A stretch of 64,000 bases of DNA from a virus. The position numbers and the translations under genes are program-made. The notes beneath the pieces are model-generated. The model searched no databases and had not been told where the DNA came from. It saw only the letters and a program-made list of their open reading frames with translations. The first letter of the stretch is position 1. Each line of letters starts with the position of its first letter. Below are positions 51,401-58,845 of this stretch, piece by piece. Location: the IMG/VR virus record IMGVR_UViG_3300042691_041718, positions 62,001 to 126,000 of that record, one strand, 5' to 3'.

Positions 51401-52951
51401 AGTGTAGATTCAATTATGTTTGGTAAAACAAAGGTGAATACTGTAATAGATGGTAGAACTATTGAAACAAATATCTTTTCCTCAAACTCAATTGTTTATT
51501 TCCTCACAAATAGAAATTTTGTTGGTAAAGTAAGATCTTATAAAAACACCGGACTTATACAAAATATGCAATTTGATTCATTAAATGTTTCAAAAGCGAC
51601 TACTATTAATAATACAGATGATAGAAGTATTTTTGCATATAACTCTTGGATTGATGTTGTATATGATCAAAGTTCAGCTACTAATATATTTAAACCTTTA
51701 ACTGATTATGATGCTCTAACAGATAATAACATATCAAATAATAATTTATATGGTTATATAACCTATGATGTTTTATCAAGTGTTTCTAAATTTAGAGATA
51801 GTTTTTCAACATCTATTAGAAATTATAAATTAGGAACAAAATATAAAGTTTTTAATGATTACATAGGGGATTCTGGTAAATTCTCTGAATACTTTAGACC
51901 AAACTCACAAAAGTTTAAAGATCTTGGTTGGAAATGGAGTACATCATCATCATCCGGATCATATATTACCTTCTCCAGAAATGAAGCTAAAGATCTAATT
52001 GGTGGATTCTTTACAACAATTCTTCCGATAAAGGGGAAAGAGTTGAAAGTTTCAGCCAGATATGATGGAGGTGTTCTAAATTTACAGAATCCACTTGAAG
52101 ATGTTGGTAATAGAGATACTGATAAATTAGAACAAAATAGATACACTATGATTGAGTTTGATCTAGTTAATAAAGATGTAGTTGAAAATAATTATGTTGG
52201 TAGATCATCTGAGTATAATCCAAGACCTATGGAATTACCAATTTTACACTTTGGTAACTTAAACGTTATATCTAAAAAGATTATTTATCCAACATTAAAT
52301 ACCTTCATAACAAATACAGTAGAAGCATCTTATTTACCTGTTTATAAAAATGTTAATCATATTTTAACACCAAATAAGAAGAAAGTAGAATACTTCTTTA
52401 ATAAAAGAGACTTAATGATGTCATTTAGAGGATCTGGTGATAGTGGTAAGAATATTTCGGAATTTGTTATAGATAATTTAAATTTCTTTGAGGTTGATAT
52501 GATACCATTCTTTAAATATTTTACAAATGAAAATATTAATAATTCTGTACAAGCACCACTTGTTAGTAAAAGAACTTATAGAAGAGAAAATCAATATGCT
52601 TATAGATTCATCGAATTAACTCCTAAATTTGATAGAATAGAAAGAAATCAATATTTAGAAGAAACTTATCAAAATGTTGGTTTACCTGGGTTATCAAGTG
52701 AATTATGGGTTGATTCAACTGATATTACACCGTTTGATGTGCCATTTGATCCACCTGTTAATATTGTTATACCAGAACCAACATATGGTGGTAATACTGA
52801 CTATTGGAGTGTAGTTTACAATTCATGGCCAACATATACATCAGAAGATTCACCATTTATAGGAGTGGAATGGGTGCCTGGTTATGGAGCAGATGAGTAT
52901 GGGCCTGAATCAAGACCACCATCGAGTTGGACAAACATAGCGTATGACTAA
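48416..52951 (+). CDS. Giant tail protein with P-domain and W-x-x-G repeats
   Basis: A 1511-residue virion protein starting MGWSQNINRDTYIGGSLPSG. A P-domain-like module lies at about 505-658 (VNIDHTWDGDLILNLKGP, GNWTLYIKD, GKLNTWTIEF). Short W-x-x-G ladders follow at about 785-800 and 900-925 (SGIWEDGNWINGY, NGGVWTNGSF). The C-terminal region is Pro-rich and ends PSSWTNIAYD, a tail shared with the previous gene and perhaps used in a common contact. It is separated from that gene by 37 bases with a late motif. A strong terminator follows. Confidence 0.75.
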   Translation: MGWSQNINRDTYIGGSLPSGITTVIADTQKNFGWTYSLMKYKDSPNEASFMALRVNPLIYTQSNSDITFWYNRPGISTLPPISENYTQAHMLQKAIGFYNTTPKSFKKDKVYQFNTVMMNYLQIGENTTYARQWRSPALYLVTPIGDKAELLADKTFYKDYRQNINGSDLTDYDFKKSDTFIIPWAYFESKASLDTLNSVDGSGRIFTFHYYSTPKEDVSSFLSERPSTFYSNILFGNSHANTTYNNLITISNHRYTEFKGNGNQTSGNHLNTGEGIVSYSVNETDWLIQGFSYVSLFKTEVITTPFTPPTTRSTFSAKPWTEGGNLFGNGWYVAQNRYIWYDRPKSTTTNWQSIVFPSGAALYKGLANEPYFNMPVGGPWSNGPTVDIPNWYDRFGFHPDDESDVIGLVTPNRSTETVNSGSGLNGYSKSPHEGFRKNNYIAKFINYDKFNLSFKYKNTRNDNIGIKFYLSSRLPSQRPIATYIASSSPNLTIADWGTTTDTISVPLDSNNYLTSATTLKEIKVTVNIDHTWDGDLILNLKGPAANDVQGIGKVINLFNREKGNSDNLKSTVFTSDDTKNSISKGSAPFTDTFRMKKDVGVGYGAYRSNTQDIRKLLNSSDSIVGNWTLYIKDDAGLDVGKLNTWTIEFLFDDNSSQNYLGSLTYSVTDKDYTFYGLQGNQYLIFVGDTVPQTTGATYIVASLTDLKIEETYHIQNNTLLSVGTNSFPTGYLNYGFGLFDSYDYIETPKFYYNIGVGNTLNAVRSITYSTIKTKVGTGKFKSGIWEDGNWINGYREDRSVRNFFDVSQFYSYNRDKKWRLTISGPSYNVNNFNVGDKISISNIVAIDINNERKLIRNYYTVISKTNNTLLVEFEYDFPLRRVEKDSPYHFIYVTKNIWLSGNFFNGYFNGGVWTNGSFYGLPHTTKMVDTQWIDGELSGGHFKSNIISFTYSSGNIGLTNSSTGLRGRFINITLSATHSLNVGDEIYVSEFEDDSVDSIMFGKTKVNTVIDGRTIETNIFSSNSIVYFLTNRNFVGKVRSYKNTGLIQNMQFDSLNVSKATTINNTDDRSIFAYNSWIDVVYDQSSATNIFKPLTDYDALTDNNISNNNLYGYITYDVLSSVSKFRDSFSTSIRNYKLGTKYKVFNDYIGDSGKFSEYFRPNSQKFKDLGWKWSTSSSSGSYITFSRNEAKDLIGGFFTTILPIKGKELKVSARYDGGVLNLQNPLEDVGNRDTDKLEQNRYTMIEFDLVNKDVVENNYVGRSSEYNPRPMELPILHFGNLNVISKKIIYPTLNTFITNTVEASYLPVYKNVNHILTPNKKKVEYFFNKRDLMMSFRGSGDSGKNISEFVIDNLNFFEVDMIPFFKYFTNENINNSVQAPLVSKRTYRRENQYAYRFIELTPKFDRIERNQYLEETYQNVGLPGLSSELWVDSTDITPFDVPFDPPVNIVIPEPTYGGNTDYWSVVYNSWPTYTSEDSPFIGVEWVPGYGADEYGPESRPPSSWTNIAYD

Positions 52952-52954
52952 AAT

Positions 52955-52984
52955 AAAAAAGAGTTACTGTTGTAACTCTTTTTT
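52955..52984. terminator. Bidirectional rho-independent terminator
   Basis: The stem AAAAAAGAGTTAC/GTAACTCTTTTTT has loop TGTT, between convergent tail and dnaJ genes. Confidence 0.88.
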
Positions 52985-53677
52985 TATTAAATATAAGTGA
53001 CCAACATTACCGTTTTTAGCATGATGACCCATCGAATCTATTCTTGTTTTATCACCTTTTAGTTTTAAACCAGTTAGTTTTTGTTTACCTAAAATTCTTT
53101 TTTCACCGTTACAAGTACTACAATGATTTAATCCAACTTGACCCTTTCCATTACAAAAAGAACATTCTTGGTCCATATATTTACCAGTACCTTCACAAAA
53201 GTCACAACCATCATCAGCATCAAAAACTTTTAAAATATTACCATCGTTATCACGAATAATAATTTTTGATGAGAAGTCTTTACCAGTACCATCACAAGAT
53301 TTACACTTTACCCATCTTTCAAATTCGACTGTTCCATCAAAATCATCATCAACTTGTATTATAATATCATTTACTTCATTTTTTTTAAATTTTTCTCTAG
53401 TTGATTTAACATCATCATATTCTAAATCAATATTTATATTAAATAACTCATAGTATTCATTATAGTTATTTCCATATTTAGATTTTAAATCATAGTCACT
53501 TCGATTCTCACCACATAAAACATCATAAGCCTCGGTCATTTCGGAGAAAATATCAGCATCTCCATTCTTATCAGGATGGTGTTTAAAACTCAACTTATAA
53601 TAAGATTTTTTTATTGTTTTTTCATCTGCATTTTTAGGAACACCTAAAATAGCATAATAATTTTTTGATAAATTCAT
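52964..53677 (-). CDS. dnaJ: DnaJ-like co-chaperone
   Basis: A 237-residue protein. Residues 1-65 are a J domain with KHHPDKN holding the HPD that stimulates DnaK. Four cysteine repeats follow: CKSCDGTG, CDFCEGTG, CSFCNGKG and CSTCNGEK (about 124-190). The first three keep the full CxxCxGxG and the last has lost a Gly. Only a remnant of the substrate-binding C-terminal domains remains (GLKLKGDKTRIDSMGHH), so it is much shorter than host DnaJ (about 370). It probably recruits host DnaK for virion assembly or replication. It overlaps the bS21-like gene stop by one base and its message ends at the terminator behind it. Confidence 0.9.
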   Translation of the reverse strand: MNLSKNYYAILGVPKNADEKTIKKSYYKLSFKHHPDKNGDADIFSEMTEAYDVLCGENRSDYDLKSKYGNNYNEYYELFNINIDLEYDDVKSTREKFKKNEVNDIIIQVDDDFDGTVEFERWVKCKSCDGTGKDFSSKIIIRDNDGNILKVFDADDGCDFCEGTGKYMDQECSFCNGKGQVGLNHCSTCNGEKRILGKQKLTGLKLKGDKTRIDSMGHHAKNGNVGHLYLIKKELQQ

Positions 53678-53865
53678 TAGTCTTGACTTCTATATTTTTT
53701 CTCAATATAAGCTGCTCTACTTTTAGCTGCTCTTTTTTTATCAGTGTTTTTAATAAATTCTTTTCGAGATCTTAACTCTTTAATCATTTTGTTTTTATCC
53801 CACTTCTTTTTAAGTTTTTTAAGTGCTCTTTCAATACCACTTTTATCTACTTCAACTATTAACAT
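53677..53865 (-). CDS. rpsU: Ribosomal protein bS21 homolog
   Basis: A 62-residue protein with the bS21 layout: VEVDKSGIERALKKLKKKW, then ELRSRKEFIKNTDKKRAAK and AAYIEKKYRSQD. The pattern I-E-x-A-L-K-x-x-K-x-K, a spacer, then K-E-L-R-x-R-x-x-F, matches Bacteroidetes bS21. In that phylum bS21 helps hide the anti-Shine-Dalgarno end of 16S rRNA. A phage copy could enter host ribosomes and bias them toward phage messages. The gene is one base downstream of the 53867 gene and one-base overlapped with dnaJ. The short length equals host proteins. Confidence 0.8.
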   Translation of the reverse strand: MLIVEVDKSGIERALKKLKKKWDKNKMIKELRSRKEFIKNTDKKRAAKSRAAYIEKKYRSQD

Positions 53866-53866
53866 A

Positions 53867-54151
53867 TTATTCTTTATTTTTTAATAAATTATCTAATCTG
53901 TGATTTCTCATAAATGCTGTTCTTTCAGTTTCAGTCATATTATTAAAATCTTCAAAAGATAAATCTATACCCATTAGTTTCAAACCGAACTCTATATATT
54001 CCTGAATTGAAGTTGTCTTATCAACCCAAGAATAACCTGTAATAGTGTTGCTATTACCAATTACGATATTATTATACCCACCTACAACACTATTAGTTCC
54101 AATACCATAACTAGATGTACTTGTACTACAACTTCCCAAAATATTTGCCAT
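53867..54151 (-). CDS. Small protein with YadA-head-like repeat and shared tail motif
   Basis: A 94-residue protein. Residues 12-38 (SYGIGTNSVVGGYNNIVIG, then NSNTITG) look like the trimeric beta-roll repeats of YadA-type adhesin heads, with regularly spaced N-x-V/I-x-G. A helical region follows, and the end is AFMRNHRLDNLLKNKE, which fits the shared C-terminal tail. The pairing of an adhesin-like repeat with this tail is odd. It leads the coupled bS21-DnaJ trio. Confidence 0.6.
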   Translation of the reverse strand: MANILGSCSTSTSSYGIGTNSVVGGYNNIVIGNSNTITGYSWVDKTTSIQEYIEFGLKLMGIDLSFEDFNNMTETERTAFMRNHRLDNLLKNKE

Positions 54152-54166
54152 AACTATTATTATTTT

Positions 54167-56125
54167 TTAGTCTAAGAAGTTTACCTCCTCAATTGTTGAG
54201 AAAACATCTTTGTTTATTTTTAAAATTCTATCGAACATTTCTTGATTTAAGATAGCATGGTGTACAACAAATATATTTATGTTATACTCGTTTGCGAACG
54301 ATTTTAAGAGTGTTAAAATAGAATCTATACCTTCGATATCAATTGAAGAGAAAACCTCGTCTAAGAACAAAATATTGATATGTCGTTTAGTTCGGATTAA
54401 CTTTAAGTAAGCAATTAAAATAGCAATGTTTACTTTTTTATTCTCACCAGTAGATAATGAATCACTTTCAATTGGTGAACCAAATTGTCTGATTTCCGCT
54501 GTAAATGTTTCATCCAACTTAACATCAAAAGCAATACCCATCTTAGTTATATTCTCATGTATAAAGTGGTTAAGTGGTTTAATAATACCAGCAATAATTG
54601 ACTTTTTAACACCATCTTCACCAAATATTCTAGATAGTTCTTTATAGTATAATTCTTTATCTTTACAAACTGTAACATTATCTTTACTAAAAGACATTTT
54701 TTCTTCTAACTCTTCAATTGATTTTTTAAACTCGTCAACATTTGGTAAGTTATCAACTTGTTCAAGTTCTTTCTTTTTAGTTAGTTGATCAATTTGAGTT
54801 TTACAGTTCTTTAAAAAGAAACTCATTTCGCTGAATGTTTCATTTGTTTTAGTTGAAATTTCTTTCAGTTTAAGTTGCTTCTCTTTTATATTTTTGATAT
54901 TCTCGTCTATTTCAGTCTTAATTTTTTCAAAACCCTCTTTTTTCTCAACAAGTGATTGTCTTAAAGAAGAGTAGTAATCAGAATTAAAATCTGTTCTACA
55001 AGTGGGACATTTACCAGAGTCATAAAGATCGATCTCTTTCTGTGTATTACGAATATCATTTTGGATATTAATGTATTGTTTTTTTTCATTTTCAATTTCA
55101 TTTGATAAAATTTCCTCTTTTTCTTTAATCTTTTCTACTTTTTCTTTAAGAGCTTTATAATCTTCCTTTTTAGAATTCATTTCTTCCATAAGACGATCAA
55201 TATCAGCTTGTAGATTTAATTTTTCTTTTTCAATTGAAAGTTTAATAGTTTTATCAATTGATCTTTGAATTGATTCAATAGACTCTTCTAAAGTATTTAT
55301 TTCAGAGTTTAAAGAAGCCATTCTTGTTTTATTTGACTTGTTTATATCTTTTAAAATACTATTTAAGATATTGATTACTTCTAAGTTAAAAAGTTTATCT
55401 AAAAGTAGTTGTTTTTCTTCATTTGAAAGAGATATAAAGTTTTTGAAGTCATTTATAGACATAGATATAAAAGATTTGAATGTTTCAATATCCATACCTA
55501 CATACTTTTCAATCTTTTCATCTATATTTGATTTACCAGCTCTTTCATTGTGAACTCCGTTTTCCCAAAGTTCCAACTTATTTGGTGAAATACCTCTTTT
55601 GATTTCAACATCAACACCGTTAGAATTGAATGAAATTCTATTTAATAATTCACCATTAATTCTATTTGGGAGAGTTGATAAAGTAGACCATTTTTTTTGA
55701 CGGCCACCTCTTACTTTACCATAAAGTGTATATTCAAAGGAAGATAGAAATGATGAATTATGACTTAATATTCCATTAGAATAGTATTCATGACCATCTA
55801 CTTCAATATCCCATAAATCTTCTCTTTTATCATCTTTTAATATTGATAAAATAGTCTGTACACCATTTTTAGTATTTATAAAATCACCTATTTTTAGATT
55901 TTTTAAGAAAATCCAATTTTCTAAATATTTAACTCTGTGATTTGGAGAACCAATCAATTCAAAATCCTTTGTTTTTATTATTATTTTTTCGGAATTAGGT
56001 GATGTTATACCAATTTCTTTTATATTTTTCCAACCATTTGGAGTATTTACTTTAACACCTTTATTGATGATAGACAGTTTATTATTTAGAATATTCAGCC
56101 TTTTTAGATCTATTTTAAATTCCAT
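54167..56125 (-). CDS. gp46/SbcC-like recombination ATPase, C-terminal piece with C-half of split intein
   Basis: A 652-residue protein. Residues 1-123 are the C-terminal part of an intein. VKVNTPNGWKNIKEIG is followed by block B IGSPNHRVKYL, then LKIGDFINTKNG, and block F/G WDIEVDGHEYYSNGILSHN, with Ser as the next residue. Residues 124-652 continue the SMC-like nuclease partner: SSFLSSFEYTLYG completes the P-loop helix, long coiled coils flank the zinc hook CPTC (about 374), and SLSTGENKK (signature) and NILFLDEVFSSID (Walker B) close the ATPase. After trans-splicing with the 57616-57915 product the chain would read NNGNGKSSFLSSFEY, an intact gp46. T4 gp46 works with gp47 in recombination-dependent replication. 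Confidence 0.9.
   Translation of the reverse strand: MEFKIDLKRLNILNNKLSIINKGVKVNTPNGWKNIKEIGITSPNSEKIIIKTKDFELIGSPNHRVKYLENWIFLKNLKIGDFINTKNGVQTILSILKDDKREDLWDIEVDGHEYYSNGILSHNSSFLSSFEYTLYGKVRGGRQKKWSTLSTLPNRINGELLNRISFNSNGVDVEIKRGISPNKLELWENGVHNERAGKSNIDEKIEKYVGMDIETFKSFISMSINDFKNFISLSNEEKQLLLDKLFNLEVINILNSILKDINKSNKTRMASLNSEINTLEESIESIQRSIDKTIKLSIEKEKLNLQADIDRLMEEMNSKKEDYKALKEKVEKIKEKEEILSNEIENEKKQYINIQNDIRNTQKEIDLYDSGKCPTCRTDFNSDYYSSLRQSLVEKKEGFEKIKTEIDENIKNIKEKQLKLKEISTKTNETFSEMSFFLKNCKTQIDQLTKKKELEQVDNLPNVDEFKKSIEELEEKMSFSKDNVTVCKDKELYYKELSRIFGEDGVKKSIIAGIIKPLNHFIHENITKMGIAFDVKLDETFTAEIRQFGSPIESDSLSTGENKKVNIAILIAYLKLIRTKRHINILFLDEVFSSIDIEGIDSILTLLKSFANEYNINIFVVHHAILNQEMFDRILKINKDVFSTIEEVNFLD
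55757..56125 (-). mobile_element. C-half of a split intein (trans-splicing)
   Basis: These 123 codons end His-Asn, followed by Ser+1. Blocks B, F and G are all in this half, so the break lies between blocks A and B, as in the atypical split inteins AceL-TerL and VidaL rather than the usual split near the endonuclease site. Confidence 0.88.
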
Positions 56126-57653
56126 ATATACTTTTTATTTTATTTTCTATTTCTTCTATATTGTTTGAAAAAAAATGTTTAATATTATTATCAATACAAA
56201 ATGATTTTTTTTCATTATATTTATCATTGTGTTTTTTGATTTTATACATACCTGTATATTCTATATAAATATCATGATCAATTAAATAAAAATCACATCT
56301 TTTTTTAGAATTTGGATATAATTTTTCGTACTTATATGAAATTTCATTATATTTTAAAAATTTAGCAATCATATACTCACCGGAACTTCTACAAAGATGA
56401 TTATTATAATATCTCATGTAACCATATTTGCATTTTATACTTGGATTAACAGACATTAGATATTCAAACATTTTTTCATAAGTAGTTTTATAAAAATATG
56501 ATACTATAACTTTTTTTATTTTTAAAACAATATCAGTTATACTAAAGTTTTCCATTAAATAATCTACTAATTTAAAATAATTATCAAAAGATAATAAAAA
56601 AACAATATCTTCTTTATCTTTAAAATTATTAGATTTTATAAACTCATCTACCCATTTATCACCATACATTTTTTCATAATATGATGGAGTTCCATAAGTT
56701 TTTTCATAATTTTCCAAAAGAAATGAATACATATCTTCTTTATTCGTATTGTATATTTCATATAATACTGAATAATTAAGTCTATAACTTATTTTAGCTA
56801 AAGTTAAATTATCATTTATAAGAGTTATTATCATATCTTTATAATTCTCAAATGATAATAGATATCTAATATCTTCTTTATCTTTAAATGATGTAGTTTC
56901 TATATACTTTTCCAACCAAATATCACCATACTTATTTTTAAAATGTTCTATGGATCTAGAATCTTTATCATCGATTCCATTGTAATCGGATTCCATCAAA
57001 GATTTTCGCCATTTATTTTGGCGTTCTGACCAAATTCTTTTACCTTCATCGGATCCATATTTAGAAATACACTTTTCTAATGAAAATGTTGATTGTCTAT
57101 TAGATAATTTAATTTTAGATTCTTCTAAATTAAAACCTTTGTTTATCCAGTAATTTATATTATTACTTCTTTTTGATGATATAATTTCTCTAAACTCCAC
57201 ATCATTTTCCAATTTTGATATAAAACAACTATTACTATTTTTCTGAAACTCATTTGACTTTATTATAGAATTTTCCAATGTATATCCTCTCTCCATCCAA
57301 TATTCCTTGTTCATTTTTCGTTGAGATTTTATTTTATATTCAGAATCTTCTAAACTAAATCCCCTTTTTAACCAAAAATTTATATTCATAGGAGATGTTT
57401 CAACATTTTTAATTGTTGGTACTCTTTTTATTTTAGCGGTTTCTTCATCCCAGCCTCTACTTAACCAATATATTAGAGTTTTTTTACCAAACTTTGGCAT
57501 TCCTATTAAAGACTTCATTTTTGATATAAATGAGGTCTTCCCACATTCAAAATTAAAATCTTTAAATAGATTTAAGATCTCATTTTTTTTATCTGGGTGA
57601 AAATCAATTAGATAATTATCTAATTGATTTTTGTTTTTTAATATATTGCTCAT
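56115..57653 (-). CDS. Free-standing endonuclease gene within the split gp46 gene
   Basis: A 512-residue protein. The N-terminal half has at least four DNA-binding repeats of the form Y-W-L-x-R-G-W/F-x-x-E-E/D-x-x-x-K: IYWLSRGWDEETAKIK, INFWLKRGFSLEDSEYKI, EYWMERGYTLENSI and INYWINKGFNLEESKI. FSLEKCISKYGSDEGKRIW follows, a block common in phage endonucleases. The middle has an internal duplication around FKDKEDIRYLLSF and FKDKEDIVFLLSF. The C-terminus (420-500) is a PD-(D/E)xK/Vsr-like nuclease with E426, D454 and E465 (RCDFYLI ... IYIEYTG). It overlaps the N-piece by 38 bases and the C-piece by 11, exactly between the intein halves. Confidence 0.85.
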   Translation of the reverse strand: MSNILKNKNQLDNYLIDFHPDKKNEILNLFKDFNFECGKTSFISKMKSLIGMPKFGKKTLIYWLSRGWDEETAKIKRVPTIKNVETSPMNINFWLKRGFSLEDSEYKIKSQRKMNKEYWMERGYTLENSIIKSNEFQKNSNSCFISKLENDVEFREIISSKRSNNINYWINKGFNLEESKIKLSNRQSTFSLEKCISKYGSDEGKRIWSERQNKWRKSLMESDYNGIDDKDSRSIEHFKNKYGDIWLEKYIETTSFKDKEDIRYLLSFENYKDMIITLINDNLTLAKISYRLNYSVLYEIYNTNKEDMYSFLLENYEKTYGTPSYYEKMYGDKWVDEFIKSNNFKDKEDIVFLLSFDNYFKLVDYLMENFSITDIVLKIKKVIVSYFYKTTYEKMFEYLMSVNPSIKCKYGYMRYYNNHLCRSSGEYMIAKFLKYNEISYKYEKLYPNSKKRCDFYLIDHDIYIEYTGMYKIKKHNDKYNEKKSFCIDNNIKHFFSNNIEEIENKIKSIYGI

Positions 57654-57792
57654 ATAAAGAATAATTATTTTCTTTTATATATTCAATATATTCCTTTCCC
57701 CCATCCATTATTTCCAAAAAAGTACAAAAATCATCTATATTCAAATTATCTATTGAAAATTTTATCTCAATCTCAGTTTTATCAACAACAGA
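57616..57792 (-). mobile_element. N-half of a split intein (Ser1, trans-splicing)
   Basis: 58 codons from S42 of the N-piece to its stop. Block A is SVVDKTEIEI with Ser in place of the usual Cys1. No block B is present here; it is in the C-half. Confidence 0.78.
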
Positions 57793-57915
57793 TTTTCCAT
57801 TTCCGTTGTTTCCAACTAGTAAGATAAGTTCTCCTTTTTCTGTATTTAATTTTACGACTTGTTCATTATTTCCGAATGATTTAAAACCTCTAATTCCAAT
57901 TTCGCTAATCAGCAT
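57616..57915 (-). CDS. gp46/SbcC-like recombination ATPase, N-terminal piece with N-half of split intein
   Basis: A 99-residue protein. Residues 1-41 are the start of an SMC-type ATPase: MLISEIGIRGFKSFG, a strand, then LILLVGNNGNGK, the Walker A up to its Lys. Residues 42-99 do not belong to the ATPase. Beginning SVVDKTEIEIKFSI, they fit intein block A with Ser1, then run on as a polar 58-residue N-half. Joined to the C-half this would regenerate GNGK-SSFLSS. The piece is useless as an ATPase on its own, because the P-loop Ser and the rest are in the other gene. The ATG is the usual gp46 start, close behind the gene at 57948. Confidence 0.85.
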   Translation of the reverse strand: MLISEIGIRGFKSFGNNEQVVKLNTEKGELILLVGNNGNGKSVVDKTEIEIKFSIDNLNIDDFCTFLEIMDGGKEYIEYIKENNYSLYEQYIKKQKSIR

Positions 57916-57947
57916 AATATAAAAATAATTTTTAAATTATACTAATT

Positions 57948-58322
57948 TTATTGAAATAAGTTTGAGTTAGTTGCTGTTATTATTTCCTCCGGTTTTACTT
58001 CATCTAAAACAATTTTACCTAAGTCTTCTTCGTAATATGAAACATATTTTTCAAAGTCAACTTCATCCAATCTTTTAGATATTTCTTCATATGGAATTAA
58101 TTTTTTTAAAATACTTTCTAATAAGTCTTTATATCCATCCCATAATTCTATATTCATGCCAATTACATCTTCAACTGTTTCATCAGTCGTTAAGACAATA
58201 TTTTTATCTGAATAAAAAATGGTACCTTCGTAAAATTTATTATCTATATTTAGACTAATTAATACCAAGACACCATTTTCATATTTACCCATATAATCTA
58301 CTATATCGGCTTTAATCTCCAT
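57948..58322 (-). CDS. Hypothetical protein
   Basis: A 124-residue acidic protein. The first half has strands (MEIKADIVDYMGKYENGVLV, then FYEGTIFYSDKNIVLTTDE) and may be a small beta barrel; the second half is helical. No family recognised. The start overlaps the previous gene stop by 11 bases and it runs into the gp46 N-piece 32 bases on, so it belongs to the same minus-strand unit. Confidence 0.6.
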   Translation of the reverse strand: MEIKADIVDYMGKYENGVLVLISLNIDNKFYEGTIFYSDKNIVLTTDETVEDVIGMNIELWDGYKDLLESILKKLIPYEEISKRLDEVDFEKYVSYYEEDLGKIVLDEVKPEEIITATNSNLFQ

Positions 58323-58548
58323 TTAAAATATCATTTATTTTTTCATCTCTTTTAATCTGATCATTATTTAATAAATAACCAGAATTAATTAAAGTCCACT
58401 TAATGGACTCAGCCATTTCATTTCTACCATCACCATAAGCATATAACATATCTTTATAGTAGGTGTGAATTGCCTGTCTTTCTTCTTTATCTTCTAATTT
58501 GTGTATTTTATTTAAATCTAAAAAATATTTTCCAATTTTATCATTCAT
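58312..58548 (-). CDS. Small helical protein with shared C-terminal tail motif
   Basis: A 78-residue helical protein, MNDKIGKYFLDLNKIHKLED onward, with RQAIHTYYKDMLYAYGDGRN in the middle. It ends QIKRDEKINDILNGD, a copy of the shared tail with four extra residues. It overlaps the next gene by 11 bases. No known domain. Confidence 0.6.
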   Translation of the reverse strand: MNDKIGKYFLDLNKIHKLEDKEERQAIHTYYKDMLYAYGDGRNEMAESIKWTLINSGYLLNNDQIKRDEKINDILNGD

Positions 58549-58556
58549 TATAATTA

Positions 58557-58829
58557 TTACAATTTTTCATCAATAATAAATTCAATCTTTTTAAATCTAT
58601 TATCTAAGTCTGTGAAGATAATTGATATTTTATCAACATCTTTAAACTCTCTCGCTTCACCAGTAAATTCGTTTACCATTACATCTTTTTTGTAAACTAC
58701 ATCAATACCTGGCTCTTCACCTAAAAATCTTCTCATATCTTCCTTGATTTGAGATAATTTCCAATCATCTACTTTAAAATTTATTTTAGAAATATAATCT
58801 CTAATTGCGATTTCTTTCATTGAGTTCAT
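58557..58829 (-). CDS. Small hypothetical protein
   Basis: A 90-residue protein, MNSMKEIAIRDYISKINFKV onward. Helices come first, then strands (IDVVYKKDVMVNEFTG, ISIIFTDLDNRFKKIEFII). No domain recognised. The second Met (58820) is an alternative start. It lies between the GIY-YIG-like gene and the 58312 gene with 8- and 16-base gaps. Confidence 0.55.
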   Translation of the reverse strand: MNSMKEIAIRDYISKINFKVDDWKLSQIKEDMRRFLGEEPGIDVVYKKDVMVNEFTGEAREFKDVDKISIIFTDLDNRFKKIEFIIDEKL

Positions 58830-58845
58830 ACAAATTATTTATTTT

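Noticed and set aside
54167-57915. Frameshift or assembly error breaking the gp46 gene
   Set aside because: Both breaks coincide with intein splice junctions, each piece has its own start, and a complete nuclease gene lies between them.
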